64,000 nt of DNA from Nostoc punctiforme NIES-2108 (lineage in GTDB: Bacteria > Cyanobacteriota > Cyanobacteriia > Cyanobacteriales > Nostocaceae). The notes under the pieces are model-generated. The model was not told the DNA's origin and searched no databases. It saw nothing but the letters and a program-made list of their open reading frames with translations. A program made the position numbers and the translations under genes. The stretch lies in assembly GCA_003326195.1 (NCBI GenBank), contig LXQE01000075.1, positions 14,588-78,587 of the forward strand. Reading direction: 5' to 3'. This document shows positions 49,213 through 57,173 of this stretch, one piece after another (the stretch's first letter is position 1; each line of letters begins with the position of its first letter).

Positions 49213-49779
49213 TTGAGCAAAGTGACTCAAACAGATGTGAATCAAAACGGGGCAATGCCACAAAGCAGCGAACCAACTTATTACTCTCTGCTAGGACTGC
49301 ATCCCTGGGCATCGGTAATTGACATTCGTCGCGCTTATCGGCAACTGAGCAAACTCTATCATCCTGATACTACAGACTTGCCCACTGCGATCGCCACTCC
49401 TAAATTTCAGCAAATCAACGAAGCTTACGCCACCCTTACCCATCCAGAACGCCGGTTAAGCTACGATTTCAAAATTGGCTATTCCCGTTTTGGAGTGATT
49501 CAACCACCCCCTGATTTGAATCATCCCGTCTCGCGTTCTCATGACTGGTCAAAATCAGCTTACCTCGATGCGAGCGATCGCCCCTTATCATCTGGCGAAA
49601 TCTTTGCTTTATTTATGCTGGTGTTAACATTTGTAGGTTGTCTGTTATTAGCAGTTGCCATTGGCTTAACTCGTGGCGAGGCTGCAATCCATTCTCATTT
49701 GCTGCAACCAACTACATCTGTACAACAGCAGATTATCTATATGTCGCAACTAATTACCTATCTGATCATTAAAAATTAA
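49213..49779 (+). CDS. J-domain protein with one C-terminal membrane segment
   Basis: 188 residues from a TTG at 49213; an ATG at 49255 (MPQSSEPTYYS) is an equally plausible start. J-domain about 22-90 with H50-P51-D52 (LYHPDTTDLPT). After a Pro-rich linker a membrane segment is at about 129-151 (IFALFMLVLTFVGCLLLAVAIGL), then a short tail. It resembles membrane-bound J-proteins that recruit Hsp70 to thylakoid or plasma membrane. Followed 31 bp later by a DUF3143 gene on the same strand. Confidence 0.85.
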   Translation: MSKVTQTDVNQNGAMPQSSEPTYYSLLGLHPWASVIDIRRAYRQLSKLYHPDTTDLPTAIATPKFQQINEAYATLTHPERRLSYDFKIGYSRFGVIQPPPDLNHPVSRSHDWSKSAYLDASDRPLSSGEIFALFMLVLTFVGCLLLAVAIGLTRGEAAIHSHLLQPTTSVQQQIIYMSQLITYLIIKN

Positions 49780-49810
49780 ACAATTCCCTAATCCAAAATC
49801 TAAAATTCCT

Positions 49811-50083
49811 ATGGCTCTTCTTCCCTCTGATACTCCCCTATATAATCATCCCCTGCCACAAATTGAGCAGTGGCTAAAAGACCAAGGCTGTCAACAAGAC
49901 GAAACACAAAGGCATTGCTGGCGTGTACAGCGACCTAGTTGGCAAGCTGAATTATGGCTTGATGTTGAGCAAATTGTCGTGCGATATGTCCAATCTGGGG
50001 AAAATGGACAAGATATCCAACGCTCATTCAAGTATTCTCTTAGTCGGGATGATGTAGAACAAGCTGTCTTTTCTGGGCCATAA
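49811..50083 (+). CDS. DUF3143 protein
   Basis: 90 residues, small alpha-beta protein with the cyanobacterial DUF3143 pattern: LPSDTPLYNHPLPQIEQWLKDQGCQQD, then CWRVQRPSWQAELWLDVEQIVVRY and SFKYSLSRDDVEQAVFSGP. Restricted to cyanobacteria and plastid lineages as far as I know; function unknown. Its position right after the J-domain gene suggests co-transcription. Confidence 0.85.
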   Translation: MALLPSDTPLYNHPLPQIEQWLKDQGCQQDETQRHCWRVQRPSWQAELWLDVEQIVVRYVQSGENGQDIQRSFKYSLSRDDVEQAVFSGP

Positions 50084-50124
50084 GGAAGTGCTTATGTAAT
50101 ATTGGTAGAGCTTCCAATGAGCCT

Positions 50125-50148
50125 GTTACAGGGCAGCAACCCTGTAAC
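50125..50148. terminator. Bidirectional hairpin between convergent genes
   Basis: GTTACAGGG / CCCTGTAAC, a perfect 9-bp stem with a 6-base loop, between the 3' ends of the DUF3143 and glycosyltransferase genes. Same sequence family as the REP-like units at 35190-35262. Confidence 0.65.
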
Positions 50149-50153
50149 GAGAA

Positions 50154-51272
50154 TTATGTATCAGAGTTTGTTATCAATGCTTTAGAAGTAAGTTCGCTAC
50201 AAATTTCCAGTAGTCTATTAACAGCACGCGTAGCTGAAAAGTTTTCCGCAACGTATTGGCTGGACTGAAAACCCCGATTAATTGCTTCCTCTGGATTATC
50301 TAAGCAGTCTCGCATACATTTAGCTAATTCTTCTGCATCTTCATTTTCAAAAAATAGGCTGTGCGGCCCTCCTACTTCTGACAAGCCTCCCATTTTTGAG
50401 ACAATCGAGCAGGTTTGAACGCTAGAGGCTTCTTGCACTACGTAAGGTGCTGGATCTTGCCAACGAGATGGAGCAATTAAAGCCAAAGCATCTTGAACTT
50501 TTAGAAGTACTTCTTTTTGAGGAACTTTACCTAAAAAATTAACTTTGTTGGCAATTCCTAAATCAGACGTTAGCTGTTTTAATTCCTGAGATTGTTCGCC
50601 ATCACCAATAATAGTAATTTTAAATTCTTTATTTTCATCTTGTAAAATCCGCGCTGCTTTTAATAAAATATCTACGCCTTTGTCTGTAGCTAATCTACCG
50701 ACAAAAATAAAATTATATGGCTGAGATAAATTTTCTAAAGTTTTAAGCTGGTTTTCCGACTTGATTTCAATGGGATTATATAACGTATCAACTGGCCAAG
50801 GAAAAGCAGAAGATTCTCCTAAAAAGTTACTACAAGCTGTATGATAATCGGCTAAGAAGGCAGTAGAAAGGCGGGTGATTAGGCGTGCCCATTTGACAAA
50901 AGTGTGTAATTTCCACTTTAATGGATAATTAGCTTTCGGCAATGTGTGTTTAAATTCAGCTTTTAAACGTTGCGTCAACTTCATCTGCTCATAACTAGTA
51001 TGAGTAGATTGATAAAGGGAATAATGGTATTTAATAATTATCTTTTTTCGCAAGGCTTTACATAATAAAGTAAACAAGAAGTCATTGGAATTCATGTGTA
51101 CTATATCTGCCCAAACAATATGACTAAACCATTTTGCGAGATTATCTTGTCTAGTAGAAATAGTTTTAACTTCAATTAATCTAGCTTCCAACTCAGGAAT
51201 AATAGAATAAATGTAAGTTAAAACTCCACTAATTTCATTGTCGTAATGACGGTGTTGAATTAATATTTTCAT
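50154..51272 (-). CDS. Glycosyltransferase family 4 protein
   Basis: 372 residues, GT-B fold. N-terminal acceptor half (MKILIQHRHYDNEISGVLTYI), then the donor half with NFIFVGRLATDKGVDILLKAARIL, ITIIGDGEQSQELKQL, VNFLGKVPQKEVL, and the signature APSRWQDPAPYVVQEA, where the EX7E motif is modified. Likely transfers a sugar from a nucleotide donor for polysaccharide or glycolipid. No other polysaccharide gene is adjacent; an O-antigen-ligase-type gene lies 7 kb away. Confidence 0.9.
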   Translation of the reverse strand: MKILIQHRHYDNEISGVLTYIYSIIPELEARLIEVKTISTRQDNLAKWFSHIVWADIVHMNSNDFLFTLLCKALRKKIIIKYHYSLYQSTHTSYEQMKLTQRLKAEFKHTLPKANYPLKWKLHTFVKWARLITRLSTAFLADYHTACSNFLGESSAFPWPVDTLYNPIEIKSENQLKTLENLSQPYNFIFVGRLATDKGVDILLKAARILQDENKEFKITIIGDGEQSQELKQLTSDLGIANKVNFLGKVPQKEVLLKVQDALALIAPSRWQDPAPYVVQEASSVQTCSIVSKMGGLSEVGGPHSLFFENEDAEELAKCMRDCLDNPEEAINRGFQSSQYVAENFSATRAVNRLLEICSELTSKALITNSDT

Positions 51273-51368
51273 ACATCAGGTATGGGAAATTTTGTATTTA
51301 TGGGACTTGTGGTTGAGCATAACTCTGAAACAAGTATTTCACTTTGCTCAGAATCAATTTGGTGTCTA

Positions 51369-51500
51369 AGAGGATGTTTGAAAAGTCTTATTGTTGGTAG
51401 CAAAACGTTCTAAATACCCCTAAATCCCCCGATAAATTGGGGGACTTTAATTCCGGTTCCCCCCTTAAAAAGCTACGGTGTATACACAAGTCGAGTTGGG
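51369..51500. mobile_element. MITE-like element, TTGTTTGAAAAGT family, copy 3 (right end unclear)
   Basis: Left end AGAGGATGTTTGAAAAGTC and the internal TGGTAGCAAAACGTT match the 24596 copy. A piece near 51471-51490 (ACGGTGTATACACAAGTCGA) matches the complement of that copy's interior. No matching ACTTTTCAAACA right end is found downstream, so it is truncated or rearranged. Confidence 0.6.
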
Positions 51501-51575
51501 AATCAAATGGACAGAAAAGAACGGATCTACTTATATGCAGAAAGTTGGGAAAAGGACTTTTCCCGATAGTTATAG

Positions 51576-51722
51576 TTATATAATTCCCGCAGATGCTGCT
51601 AAAGTACCATTCTCTTCACCACGGGCTAAAATTTTAGTTTGACAGTAGCGAGTAAAATTATCATCAATTTGAAATACCTGCCGAGCAGCCTGAGTGTTAC
51701 CCAAACAGGAACCAAAAGCCAT
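51576..51722 (-). pseudogene. Short unrecognised frame, possible gene fragment
   Basis: 48 codons, MAFGSCLGNTQAARQVFQ then FTRYCQTKILARGEENGTLA. Composition looks protein-like, and coding-like sequence seems to continue upstream in a second frame (reading CTQRIEFGAIVKNRIKRR), which would imply a frameshifted relic. I do not recognise the family. Flanked by miniature-element ends on both sides. Confidence 0.3.
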
Positions 51723-51841
51723 TATCCCCGGCTTGACTTTGTAGCGTCTACTCGCCGCTTGATTCGATTTTTGACGATTGCTCCAAATTCAATGCGTTGA
51801 GTGCAATCCGTCGCAGCAATCACAAATTTTATGGAGCATGA

Positions 51842-51876
51842 CTAGTACCGCAAGGCGGAATTAAAAATTAAAAATG
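51842..51876. repeat. Partial copy of the CTAGTACCGC element
   Basis: CTAGTACCGCAAGGCGGAAT followed by TTAAAAA heptamers matches the left part of 32902-33012; the right end is missing. Confidence 0.75.
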
Positions 51877-51927
51877 AATACTTTCAAGACTAAAAATAGT
51901 TTATAATGCCTACTTTAATCATATATT

Positions 51928-52824
51928 TTATGTGTGCGATCGCGCATTGGGAGTCAAAGTAATTAAATCGTCAATATTGCGCTTCATTGTTTCACAAATT
52001 GCATCTAATGGTAAATCATTAGCGTCATAACCAAAGGGGTTTTCTATCTCTAAGCCAATGGCTTCAATGCCAAACAAAGTAAACCCAACCAAAGCAGAAA
52101 CTAAACCTGTCCACCAACCGAGACTCTCTACTATTTGAAATGGTAGCAAAAAGCAATATAGTATCAGTAATTGCTTCAAATGAATAGCATAAGCAAGCGG
52201 CATAGGTGTTTTTAAAATACGTTCGCAAGCACCTAAATTATCCACAAGACTATTCAATAATTCTTGCAGAGATGTTAGCTGATAGCTATTAAGACAATTA
52301 CGGTCGTACTGTTGCTGTAAATAATCTCCTATCCAAAAGGCAACCTCTATAGGAGGATTATTCATAATCTTCAGTTTTATGTACTTAGTAGATGGCATTA
52401 AGTCTTTTAACTCGCTATTGACAGCTTCTCCTCGCAAATGTAGTTTAGTTGTTACAGCAAACGCTACCAATAAGTTTAATGCCGTAATTTTATTTTCTTT
52501 ATCTTCTGGTGAAATTTCATCAACTGATACCCAAATTTGCCTCGCTAAATTTCGGACGTTATTTACTATAGAACCCCAGCATTTTCTCCCTTCCCAAAAT
52601 CGCTCATAAGCAGTATTTGTACGAAATACAAGTAACAAACCTAAAACAATACTAGGAATCACATTTACTAAAATAGGCTGGGATACAGGTTTTTCAAAAT
52701 GGTGAAGCAGAGAAATTAAAAATCCGAAAGCTCCACACCATAAAACATGTTTGAAAATTGCTTTCATTACTGAACCTTTAGGTTGTAATGCTGTGCGGAA
52801 CCATTTGATTTTTTCGTTCATCAT
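51928..52824 (-). CDS. Bestrophin-like (UPF0187) membrane protein
   Basis: 298 residues with four hydrophobic stretches (about 22-40, 50-70, 205-225, 228-250). The family signature near the N-terminus is visible as LLLVFRTNTAYERFWEGRKCWGSIVNNVRNL, and a C-terminal LVGFTLFGIEAIGLEIENPFGYDANDLPLD matches the conserved ENPFGxDxNDLPLD. Bestrophins are anion channels; cyanobacterial and plastid relatives have been linked to ion homeostasis across thylakoids. The start MMNEKIKWFR is as expected. Monocistronic. Confidence 0.92.
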   Translation of the reverse strand: MMNEKIKWFRTALQPKGSVMKAIFKHVLWCGAFGFLISLLHHFEKPVSQPILVNVIPSIVLGLLLVFRTNTAYERFWEGRKCWGSIVNNVRNLARQIWVSVDEISPEDKENKITALNLLVAFAVTTKLHLRGEAVNSELKDLMPSTKYIKLKIMNNPPIEVAFWIGDYLQQQYDRNCLNSYQLTSLQELLNSLVDNLGACERILKTPMPLAYAIHLKQLLILYCFLLPFQIVESLGWWTGLVSALVGFTLFGIEAIGLEIENPFGYDANDLPLDAICETMKRNIDDLITLTPNARSHT

Positions 52825-52914
52825 GTATTCACCCTAATAAAATATTTATTGAACCGATATGTTCAGTATTTGTTAGCTTAAAAACAAGCATTATAAAAAA
52901 TGTATAGACATAAC

Positions 52915-53322
52915 TTATTTGGTTATGTCTTTTTTATTGTCATTAGTCTCAAAACGTTGAATTTCAATTAAATAACCATCAGGATCGCGGAAAAAGCAAT
53001 GGTAAATATTGTACTTTTCATTTAGTGTAGGTGACTTTTCAAATTCGACGCCACGTTCTTTGAGATATTCAAACCATTCATCCACTTGCTGTGTTACTAG
53101 AGTAAAAATAACACTTGATTGCTTATCGCTTGGAGGACTTAATTTTTCGCTTGCTTGACACAATCCTAAGTATCCAGAACCACTAACAGTATAAATTCGG
53201 CAGGTTCCTTGGTCAAGCCATAACTTCAAACCTAGCTTTTGTTCGTAGAATTCTGTAGATACATTGAGATTATGGGTAGAAAAGAAGGTAATTTGCTGGT
53301 CTATTTGCGGATGAGTAGACAT
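52915..53322 (-). CDS. VOC-family protein (glyoxalase-like)
   Basis: About 135 residues from MSTHPQIDQQITFFST; an ATG at 53331 would add three. Two VOC modules: QITFFSTHNLNVSTEFYEQKLGLKL and VIFTLVTQQVDEWFEYLKERGVEF, ending FFRDPDGYLIEIQRF, which keeps the DPxGxxxE metal-ligand Glu. This separates it from the other VOC protein (23218), which lacks that residue. Substrate unknown. Its 5' flank overlaps the first sRNA-like unit, read on the opposite strand. Confidence 0.87.
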   Translation of the reverse strand: MSTHPQIDQQITFFSTHNLNVSTEFYEQKLGLKLWLDQGTCRIYTVSGSGYLGLCQASEKLSPPSDKQSSVIFTLVTQQVDEWFEYLKERGVEFEKSPTLNEKYNIYHCFFRDPDGYLIEIQRFETNDNKKDITK

Positions 53323-53328
53323 AAAACA

Positions 53329-53440
53329 CATTTGAGTATATACCCTAACGACATCGGGCGATCGCAGATGTAAGAATTGATTGATGTTAGAAACCTGTTA
53401 CTGCTCCAGAATGCTTAAGTGCATCTGGAGTTTCTTTTTG
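53329..53440 (+). ncRNA. Candidate small RNA, unit A
   Basis: Begins with a 26-nt box starting CATTTGAGTATATACCCT that is shared, 22 of 26, with unit B. A 5' hairpin pairs CTAACGACATC with GATGTTAG (bulged). It ends in an intrinsic terminator: CTCCAGAATGC (53404-53414) pairs with GCATCTGGAG (53421-53430), followed by TTTCTTTTT. No open frame. The TATA-containing box may be the promoter -10 region. Confidence 0.5.
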
Positions 53441-53570
53441 GAATAAACCCATTAAAATTTTCCCAATCATCCTGATATGCCAAAATATGACTGAATAAGG
53501 ATGCATACTGAATTATCTATATTTAACACGGGCATCACTTATTGATGTACCCTTCCTACCAAACAACTCT

Positions 53571-53607
53571 CGCAAAACAGCCTCAGCTTATCTGGGGCTG
53601 TTTTGCG
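53571..53607. terminator. Strong 16-bp hairpin between units A and B
   Basis: CGCAAAACAGCCTCAG and CTGGGGCTGTTTTGCG form a 16-bp stem with one A/G difference around a 5-base loop. A smaller GGGCATCA/TGATG stem lies just upstream (53530-53546). It may end a third short transcript; no long T-tract. Confidence 0.55.
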
Positions 53608-53660
53608 TTACTTCTCACAGAGAAGGTGTGTAAATGAGAATCCTCAAACACTTTTATCTG

Positions 53661-53774
53661 CATTTGAGTGTATACCCTGATGACGTAGGATTTTCTCAGG
53701 GTGAAAATTTGGTATAGGTAAATGCGTATCTTTCCTGACTCCAGATTTGCCACAAACACTTCTGGAGTTTTTTC
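53661..53774 (+). ncRNA. Candidate small RNA, unit B
   Basis: Same order of parts as unit A: the box CATTTGAGTGTATACCCTGA, a 5' hairpin ACCCTGA (53674-53680)/TCAGGGT (53696-53702), and an intrinsic terminator ACTCCAGA (53738-53745)/TCTGGAGT (53761-53768) with a T6 tract. The terminator stem word (CTCCAGA) is the same as in A. No open frame of its own strand. Confidence 0.5.
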
Positions 53775-53960
53775 ATTACTGGAGTTTGAAATCAGCAGTT
53801 TCGCACCGGAAACTAGTCTAAACTCAAGTGAATATTTGATTTTTCTATAGATTGCTAGAATGAAAAAGCAAAATAGTACTTGAATAAGTAAGAAGTACAA
53901 TTGATATTTTGTAAACTTAGTCATAAAAGTGAGTCTTTACAATCAAGACAAAATAGTTAA

Positions 53961-54002
53961 GCGATCGCACTTCCAATTTTGACTAACTCAAAGTGCGATC
54001 GC
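53961..54002. terminator. HIP1-containing inverted repeat after the SIMPL gene
   Basis: GCGATCGCACTT and AAGTGCGATCGC, perfect 12-bp arms with an 18-base spacer, 16 bp past the stop codon of the minus-strand SIMPL gene. A plausible transcription end built on the HIP1 octamer. Confidence 0.6.
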
Positions 54003-54017
54003 ACTAAATATAAATGT

Positions 54018-54893
54018 TTATTTCGTTGTATACGTCACAAAAATATCCTTTTTCATTTCAACCTCTGCTGGGGCATCTGGATTATAAGCTGGTGATAATA
54101 AAAAACTAGCAAACGACGGTAAAGGAACTCCAGTTTTAGAACTACATGAGGGATAAAATAATGTGTAAAATGGTTCGGCGACAGAAGGAGTACTAAGTTT
54201 AACATCCATCGCAGTTGCTAAAGCCTGAGCGCGGCTTTGAGCATCTTTCATCGCTGATTGATAAACTGAACTCTGCAAAGCCTGACAGTCATTTACTGCA
54301 TACTCAACACCCACACTCTTGACAGAAAGGTTTTCAATCTGGCTCGTGGACTTGTTCGCTGTAGCAACAATTTCTTGAACGCGATCGCGCGTTGGTTTTT
54401 CTAGTCTCACCAATATCTTGGCGTTATTTTCACTGGTATTAGGGTTAATTTGCACTTGAATTTTATCAGCCCTAATACCTTTAGCAACTAAGCTATCCAC
54501 TACAGGCTGAAGAGTTGCTTTAGTTAGGGATTTTTTGTTTGGTAAAGGTTCTGCTGCTGTTTTGTAATTAAAAACTAAAGTTGGTGAGGCAGCCCGGTCT
54601 TGTTGTTCCAACAAAGAGGGACTGCCGAACCCGGAGGGTAAGGATATGCGGCGGGTTTCGGGTAGAGATGATGGTTGCGTTTGTAACTCATCATTGCTAC
54701 CTCCACTACTGAATACCAACTCAATATCCGCTGTATCTGCTGGCACTCTTACTACCCCTTGACCTATTACCATTAATGAATGGCGATCGCTTGCTGGTGG
54801 GTAAAACAACTGGGCATTAGTGACTTTAGGTGTTAATGCTCCCACCCCGACAGTCACGGAAATACTTAGCATTAGAGCAGTTATTTTTCTCAT
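54018..54893 (-). CDS. Exported SIMPL-domain (DUF541) protein
   Basis: 291 residues from the ATG at 54893; a TTG at 54929 is rejected because the ATG gives a clean signal peptide (MRKITALMLSISVTVGVGALTPKVTNAQ). The SIMPL domain follows: LMVIGQGVVRVPADTADIELVFS, then a long spacer, TLQPVVDSLVAKGIRADKIQVQINP, and ESAMKDAQSRAQALA-like SAMKDAQSRAQALATAMDVKL. Periplasmic. An insert between strands (about 60-110, rich in Ser and Pro) is longer than in bacterial homologues. Function of the family is unclear; members have been tied to oxidative stress. Confidence 0.87.
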   Translation of the reverse strand: MRKITALMLSISVTVGVGALTPKVTNAQLFYPPASDRHSLMVIGQGVVRVPADTADIELVFSSGGSNDELQTQPSSLPETRRISLPSGFGSPSLLEQQDRAASPTLVFNYKTAAEPLPNKKSLTKATLQPVVDSLVAKGIRADKIQVQINPNTSENNAKILVRLEKPTRDRVQEIVATANKSTSQIENLSVKSVGVEYAVNDCQALQSSVYQSAMKDAQSRAQALATAMDVKLSTPSVAEPFYTLFYPSCSSKTGVPLPSFASFLLSPAYNPDAPAEVEMKKDIFVTYTTK

Positions 54894-55069
54894 ATCCTGG
54901 GAATATCCTTTTAACTTAGTAATTGTCAAATTTTACACCTCAAGAGGAATCTACTTAAAAAAATATTGAGCTAATCCCATAGCCTTTAGTCGTGGGATTA
55001 GCTCAAAAATTCAAAATTCACTGCGGGCGTTATGATATCTCAGCAGAGAGCCAAATCTCGTTAGAACTA

Positions 55070-55444
55070 TTAACCAAACCAGTGAGAAGGTTCACAAGCG
55101 GGTTGAACTGTTTCACAAACACGATGGCTAATCCAATCTGACTTTTCTTGAACAATTAGACAAATACCTTGGTGAATCAAATTCTGTAAATGTAGTTGCT
55201 GTTCTAAGGGTTTACGAGGCAATTTATAATAAGCCAAGCTTCCTTGTTCAGCCTCTGCTGGAATCTGCTCATCAGGCATGACGCTGTAAAAGGAGGGAAT
55301 GCGGTTGAGAACGAAAGTAATTAGCTCTTGGCGTAAATCAGGAATCGCAAAGGCTTGTTGATATGGATGGGATGGATATGTATTCAAAATACTTTCAATT
55401 TCTCCCACTATTGATTGTTTTGTTAAATTTACTACCGTTTTCAT
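55070..55444 (-). CDS. Conserved cyanobacterial protein, possibly ComFB-like
   Basis: 124 residues. The segment AFAIPDLRQELITFVLNRIPSFYSVM resembles the ComFB core (xDIxAxALNRLPPxY), but the cysteine pair of canonical ComFB is missing. The remaining LEQQLHLQNLIHQGICLIVQEKSDWISHRV is a conserved helix. ComFB-type proteins in cyanobacteria have been connected with cyclic-nucleotide signalling; this link is weak here. ATG start; about 530 bp of empty DNA upstream. Confidence 0.6.
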   Translation of the reverse strand: MKTVVNLTKQSIVGEIESILNTYPSHPYQQAFAIPDLRQELITFVLNRIPSFYSVMPDEQIPAEAEQGSLAYYKLPRKPLEQQLHLQNLIHQGICLIVQEKSDWISHRVCETVQPACEPSHWFG

Positions 55445-55975
55445 GATTTTTAAATTCCTTTTTTAATCAAGTCAATACTTGGTGGAGAAAATAATTTTTT
55501 TAGATGGCAATGTCTTAATTACAATCAGTTAACTTACTTTCAACTGATAGCTACAATCTCCCTGAAACTAGCCTCTTATCTTAGTACAATCTCAGACATT
55601 TGGCTTTGCTTATTTTAGTTAAAGTTTATACTGCCTCACAGCCTGACTTATTAAAACAGCGTCCAATCATCTGGTAATTTACCGACATTTTATATTTATA
55701 ATCCTAATTATTTAAAATTTCTGCCCTTTTGGTAGAAATCTACATAAAACGCAGCATAAAAGATAGGGGATCAAGATTAACAGCAATCAAACAACTTGAA
55801 TTAGGAGCAAGTTTTTCGTGAAGTTAAGCGTTTAGGGTAATTGACATCACTTTTTAGGTTTGCGACAAAATTTGCTATTTCATCTAAAAAACTTATCTGT
55901 TGCACTTTGATTTAGTCAGTTACAAAAATACCGACTCACTATAGTGCAAAATCAGTCTAGCGACAGATGAAATGA
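55445..55975. other. 530-bp AT-rich gap
   Basis: No gene found. One small stem TTTCTGCC/GGTAGAAA (55719-55738) and a loose TTGCACT/AGTGCAA pair (55901-55951) are the only structures seen. Confidence 0.5.
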
Positions 55976-57040
55976 TCAAGTAAAAACGTTTAAAAAGTTC
56001 ACATTATCAAAAGGTAGATGACGTAACTGATTATTAATTTCATCAGCCGCAGCTAATCCAGAAAGCATCGCACCTTGTACAAGATTGCCGCCACACCAAT
56101 CACCACAGCAAACTAAAGGTAAGGGAGTTTCGGTAGACAAAAAAGCTTCGTGCCAAGGACGGCTAGGAAAGGCGTAACGCCAACGATGTACTTGCATCCA
56201 TTCGGGAGTATTCAGCCAAGGAAGGGACAGAGATTCAGCTGCTCGTTGCAAGATATATTGTCCGGCAGGTTGTAAATCCTGTGATTCTAGATGACGTTGG
56301 GCAAAATCAGCGCTACTTTGCACCACGAAATGTGGTTGTTGAGGGTTAGGACGCTTGCTACTGTCTAAACCAATCCATGCTAAATCAGCATCATTCACAA
56401 AAGTTAGGGCTTTCCACTGAGGGAGGGGTTGAGATGTGAGAGGATATCCAGCGATCGCACTAATCGAAGGATAAAATTCTACAGAACCCAAGTTATCAAG
56501 AAAAACTGCATCCAATCCACTTTCACTCAAAGGTTCCAACAGCATCACAGCTTGGGGTGCAGGAATGGCGACAACTATAGCTTTTGCAGTTAATTCTTCA
56601 TTGCTAGATTCCAGAGTGAGACGCCAGCTATTTTCGGGAGTTGGAGTAATAGCGATAACACGCTGATTCAGTAATATTTCTAAACCTGGGGCGAGGGATT
56701 TAGCGATCGCACTCATTCCCCCAGGTGCAACATAACGAGGACTGCGGTTTTTCGGTTCAGATAAAGGAGCGCCTGTTGTAAGTTCGTAAACCTCATCTGT
56801 CCAAACTTCTAGGATATGGCGCGATCGCAATATCTCCACAAAACGTCCCAACAATTCACCCTTTGGCTTCAGGTAACAAGCCCCATGATCCGCCAAAGTT
56901 CCATGCAAGCGGCGTGTAGCTAGTCTTCCTCCCAAACCACGCGACTTTTCCACCACTACCACCGAATATCCAGCTTGACTTAACTGCTGGGCGCAGACTA
57001 AACCGGCAATTCCGGCACCAATCACTGCAATATCAGTCAT
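55976..57040 (-). CDS. FAD-dependent oxidoreductase, renalase-like
   Basis: 354 residues. N-terminal dinucleotide fold IAVIGAGIAGLVCAQQLSQAGYSVVVVEKSRGLGGRLATRR (GxGxxG at 8-13, then E and the GGR motif), a substrate half, and a C-terminal FAD-contact segment PLVCCGDWCGGNLVQGAMLSGLAAADEI. The pattern is that of small NAD(P)/FAD amine-oxidase or renalase-type proteins common in cyanobacteria. Substrate unknown. ATG start; divergent from the YaaW-like gene, with heptamer repeats between. Confidence 0.9.
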   Translation of the reverse strand: MTDIAVIGAGIAGLVCAQQLSQAGYSVVVVEKSRGLGGRLATRRLHGTLADHGACYLKPKGELLGRFVEILRSRHILEVWTDEVYELTTGAPLSEPKNRSPRYVAPGGMSAIAKSLAPGLEILLNQRVIAITPTPENSWRLTLESSNEELTAKAIVVAIPAPQAVMLLEPLSESGLDAVFLDNLGSVEFYPSISAIAGYPLTSQPLPQWKALTFVNDADLAWIGLDSSKRPNPQQPHFVVQSSADFAQRHLESQDLQPAGQYILQRAAESLSLPWLNTPEWMQVHRWRYAFPSRPWHEAFLSTETPLPLVCCGDWCGGNLVQGAMLSGLAAADEINNQLRHLPFDNVNFLNVFT

Positions 57041-57173
57041 GAGTCAATAGTCCCTAGTTAATTATGGTCATTAGTTATTGGTTATTATCAAAGGACAAAA
57101 TTACTACTAATGACTGCTGAAAGCTAATAGTAGAATAAGGTACAGAAAGCTGCACGGAAGGGAGGAAGGGAAA

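Larger units (their letters stand above)
51273..51927. other. Repeat-rich gap with MITE ends and a short reading frame
   Basis: It holds a MITE left end (51369 onwards), a short unrecognised minus-strand frame (51576-51722), and the left end of the CTAGTACCGC element (51842-51876). Confidence 0.6.
53323..54017. other. Intergenic region with tandem sRNA-like units and hairpins
   Basis: No protein gene is convincing here; a 113-codon minus-strand frame (53583-53924) overlaps terminator hairpins and is not listed. Contents: unit A (53329-53440), a strong hairpin (53571-53607), unit B (53661-53774), and the SIMPL-gene terminator palindrome (53961-54002). Confidence 0.6.

Noticed and set aside
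53583..53924. 113-codon minus-strand frame with a hydrophobic N-terminus
   Set aside because: It runs across two terminator hairpins and the second sRNA-like unit, has no ribosome site and no recognisable family.
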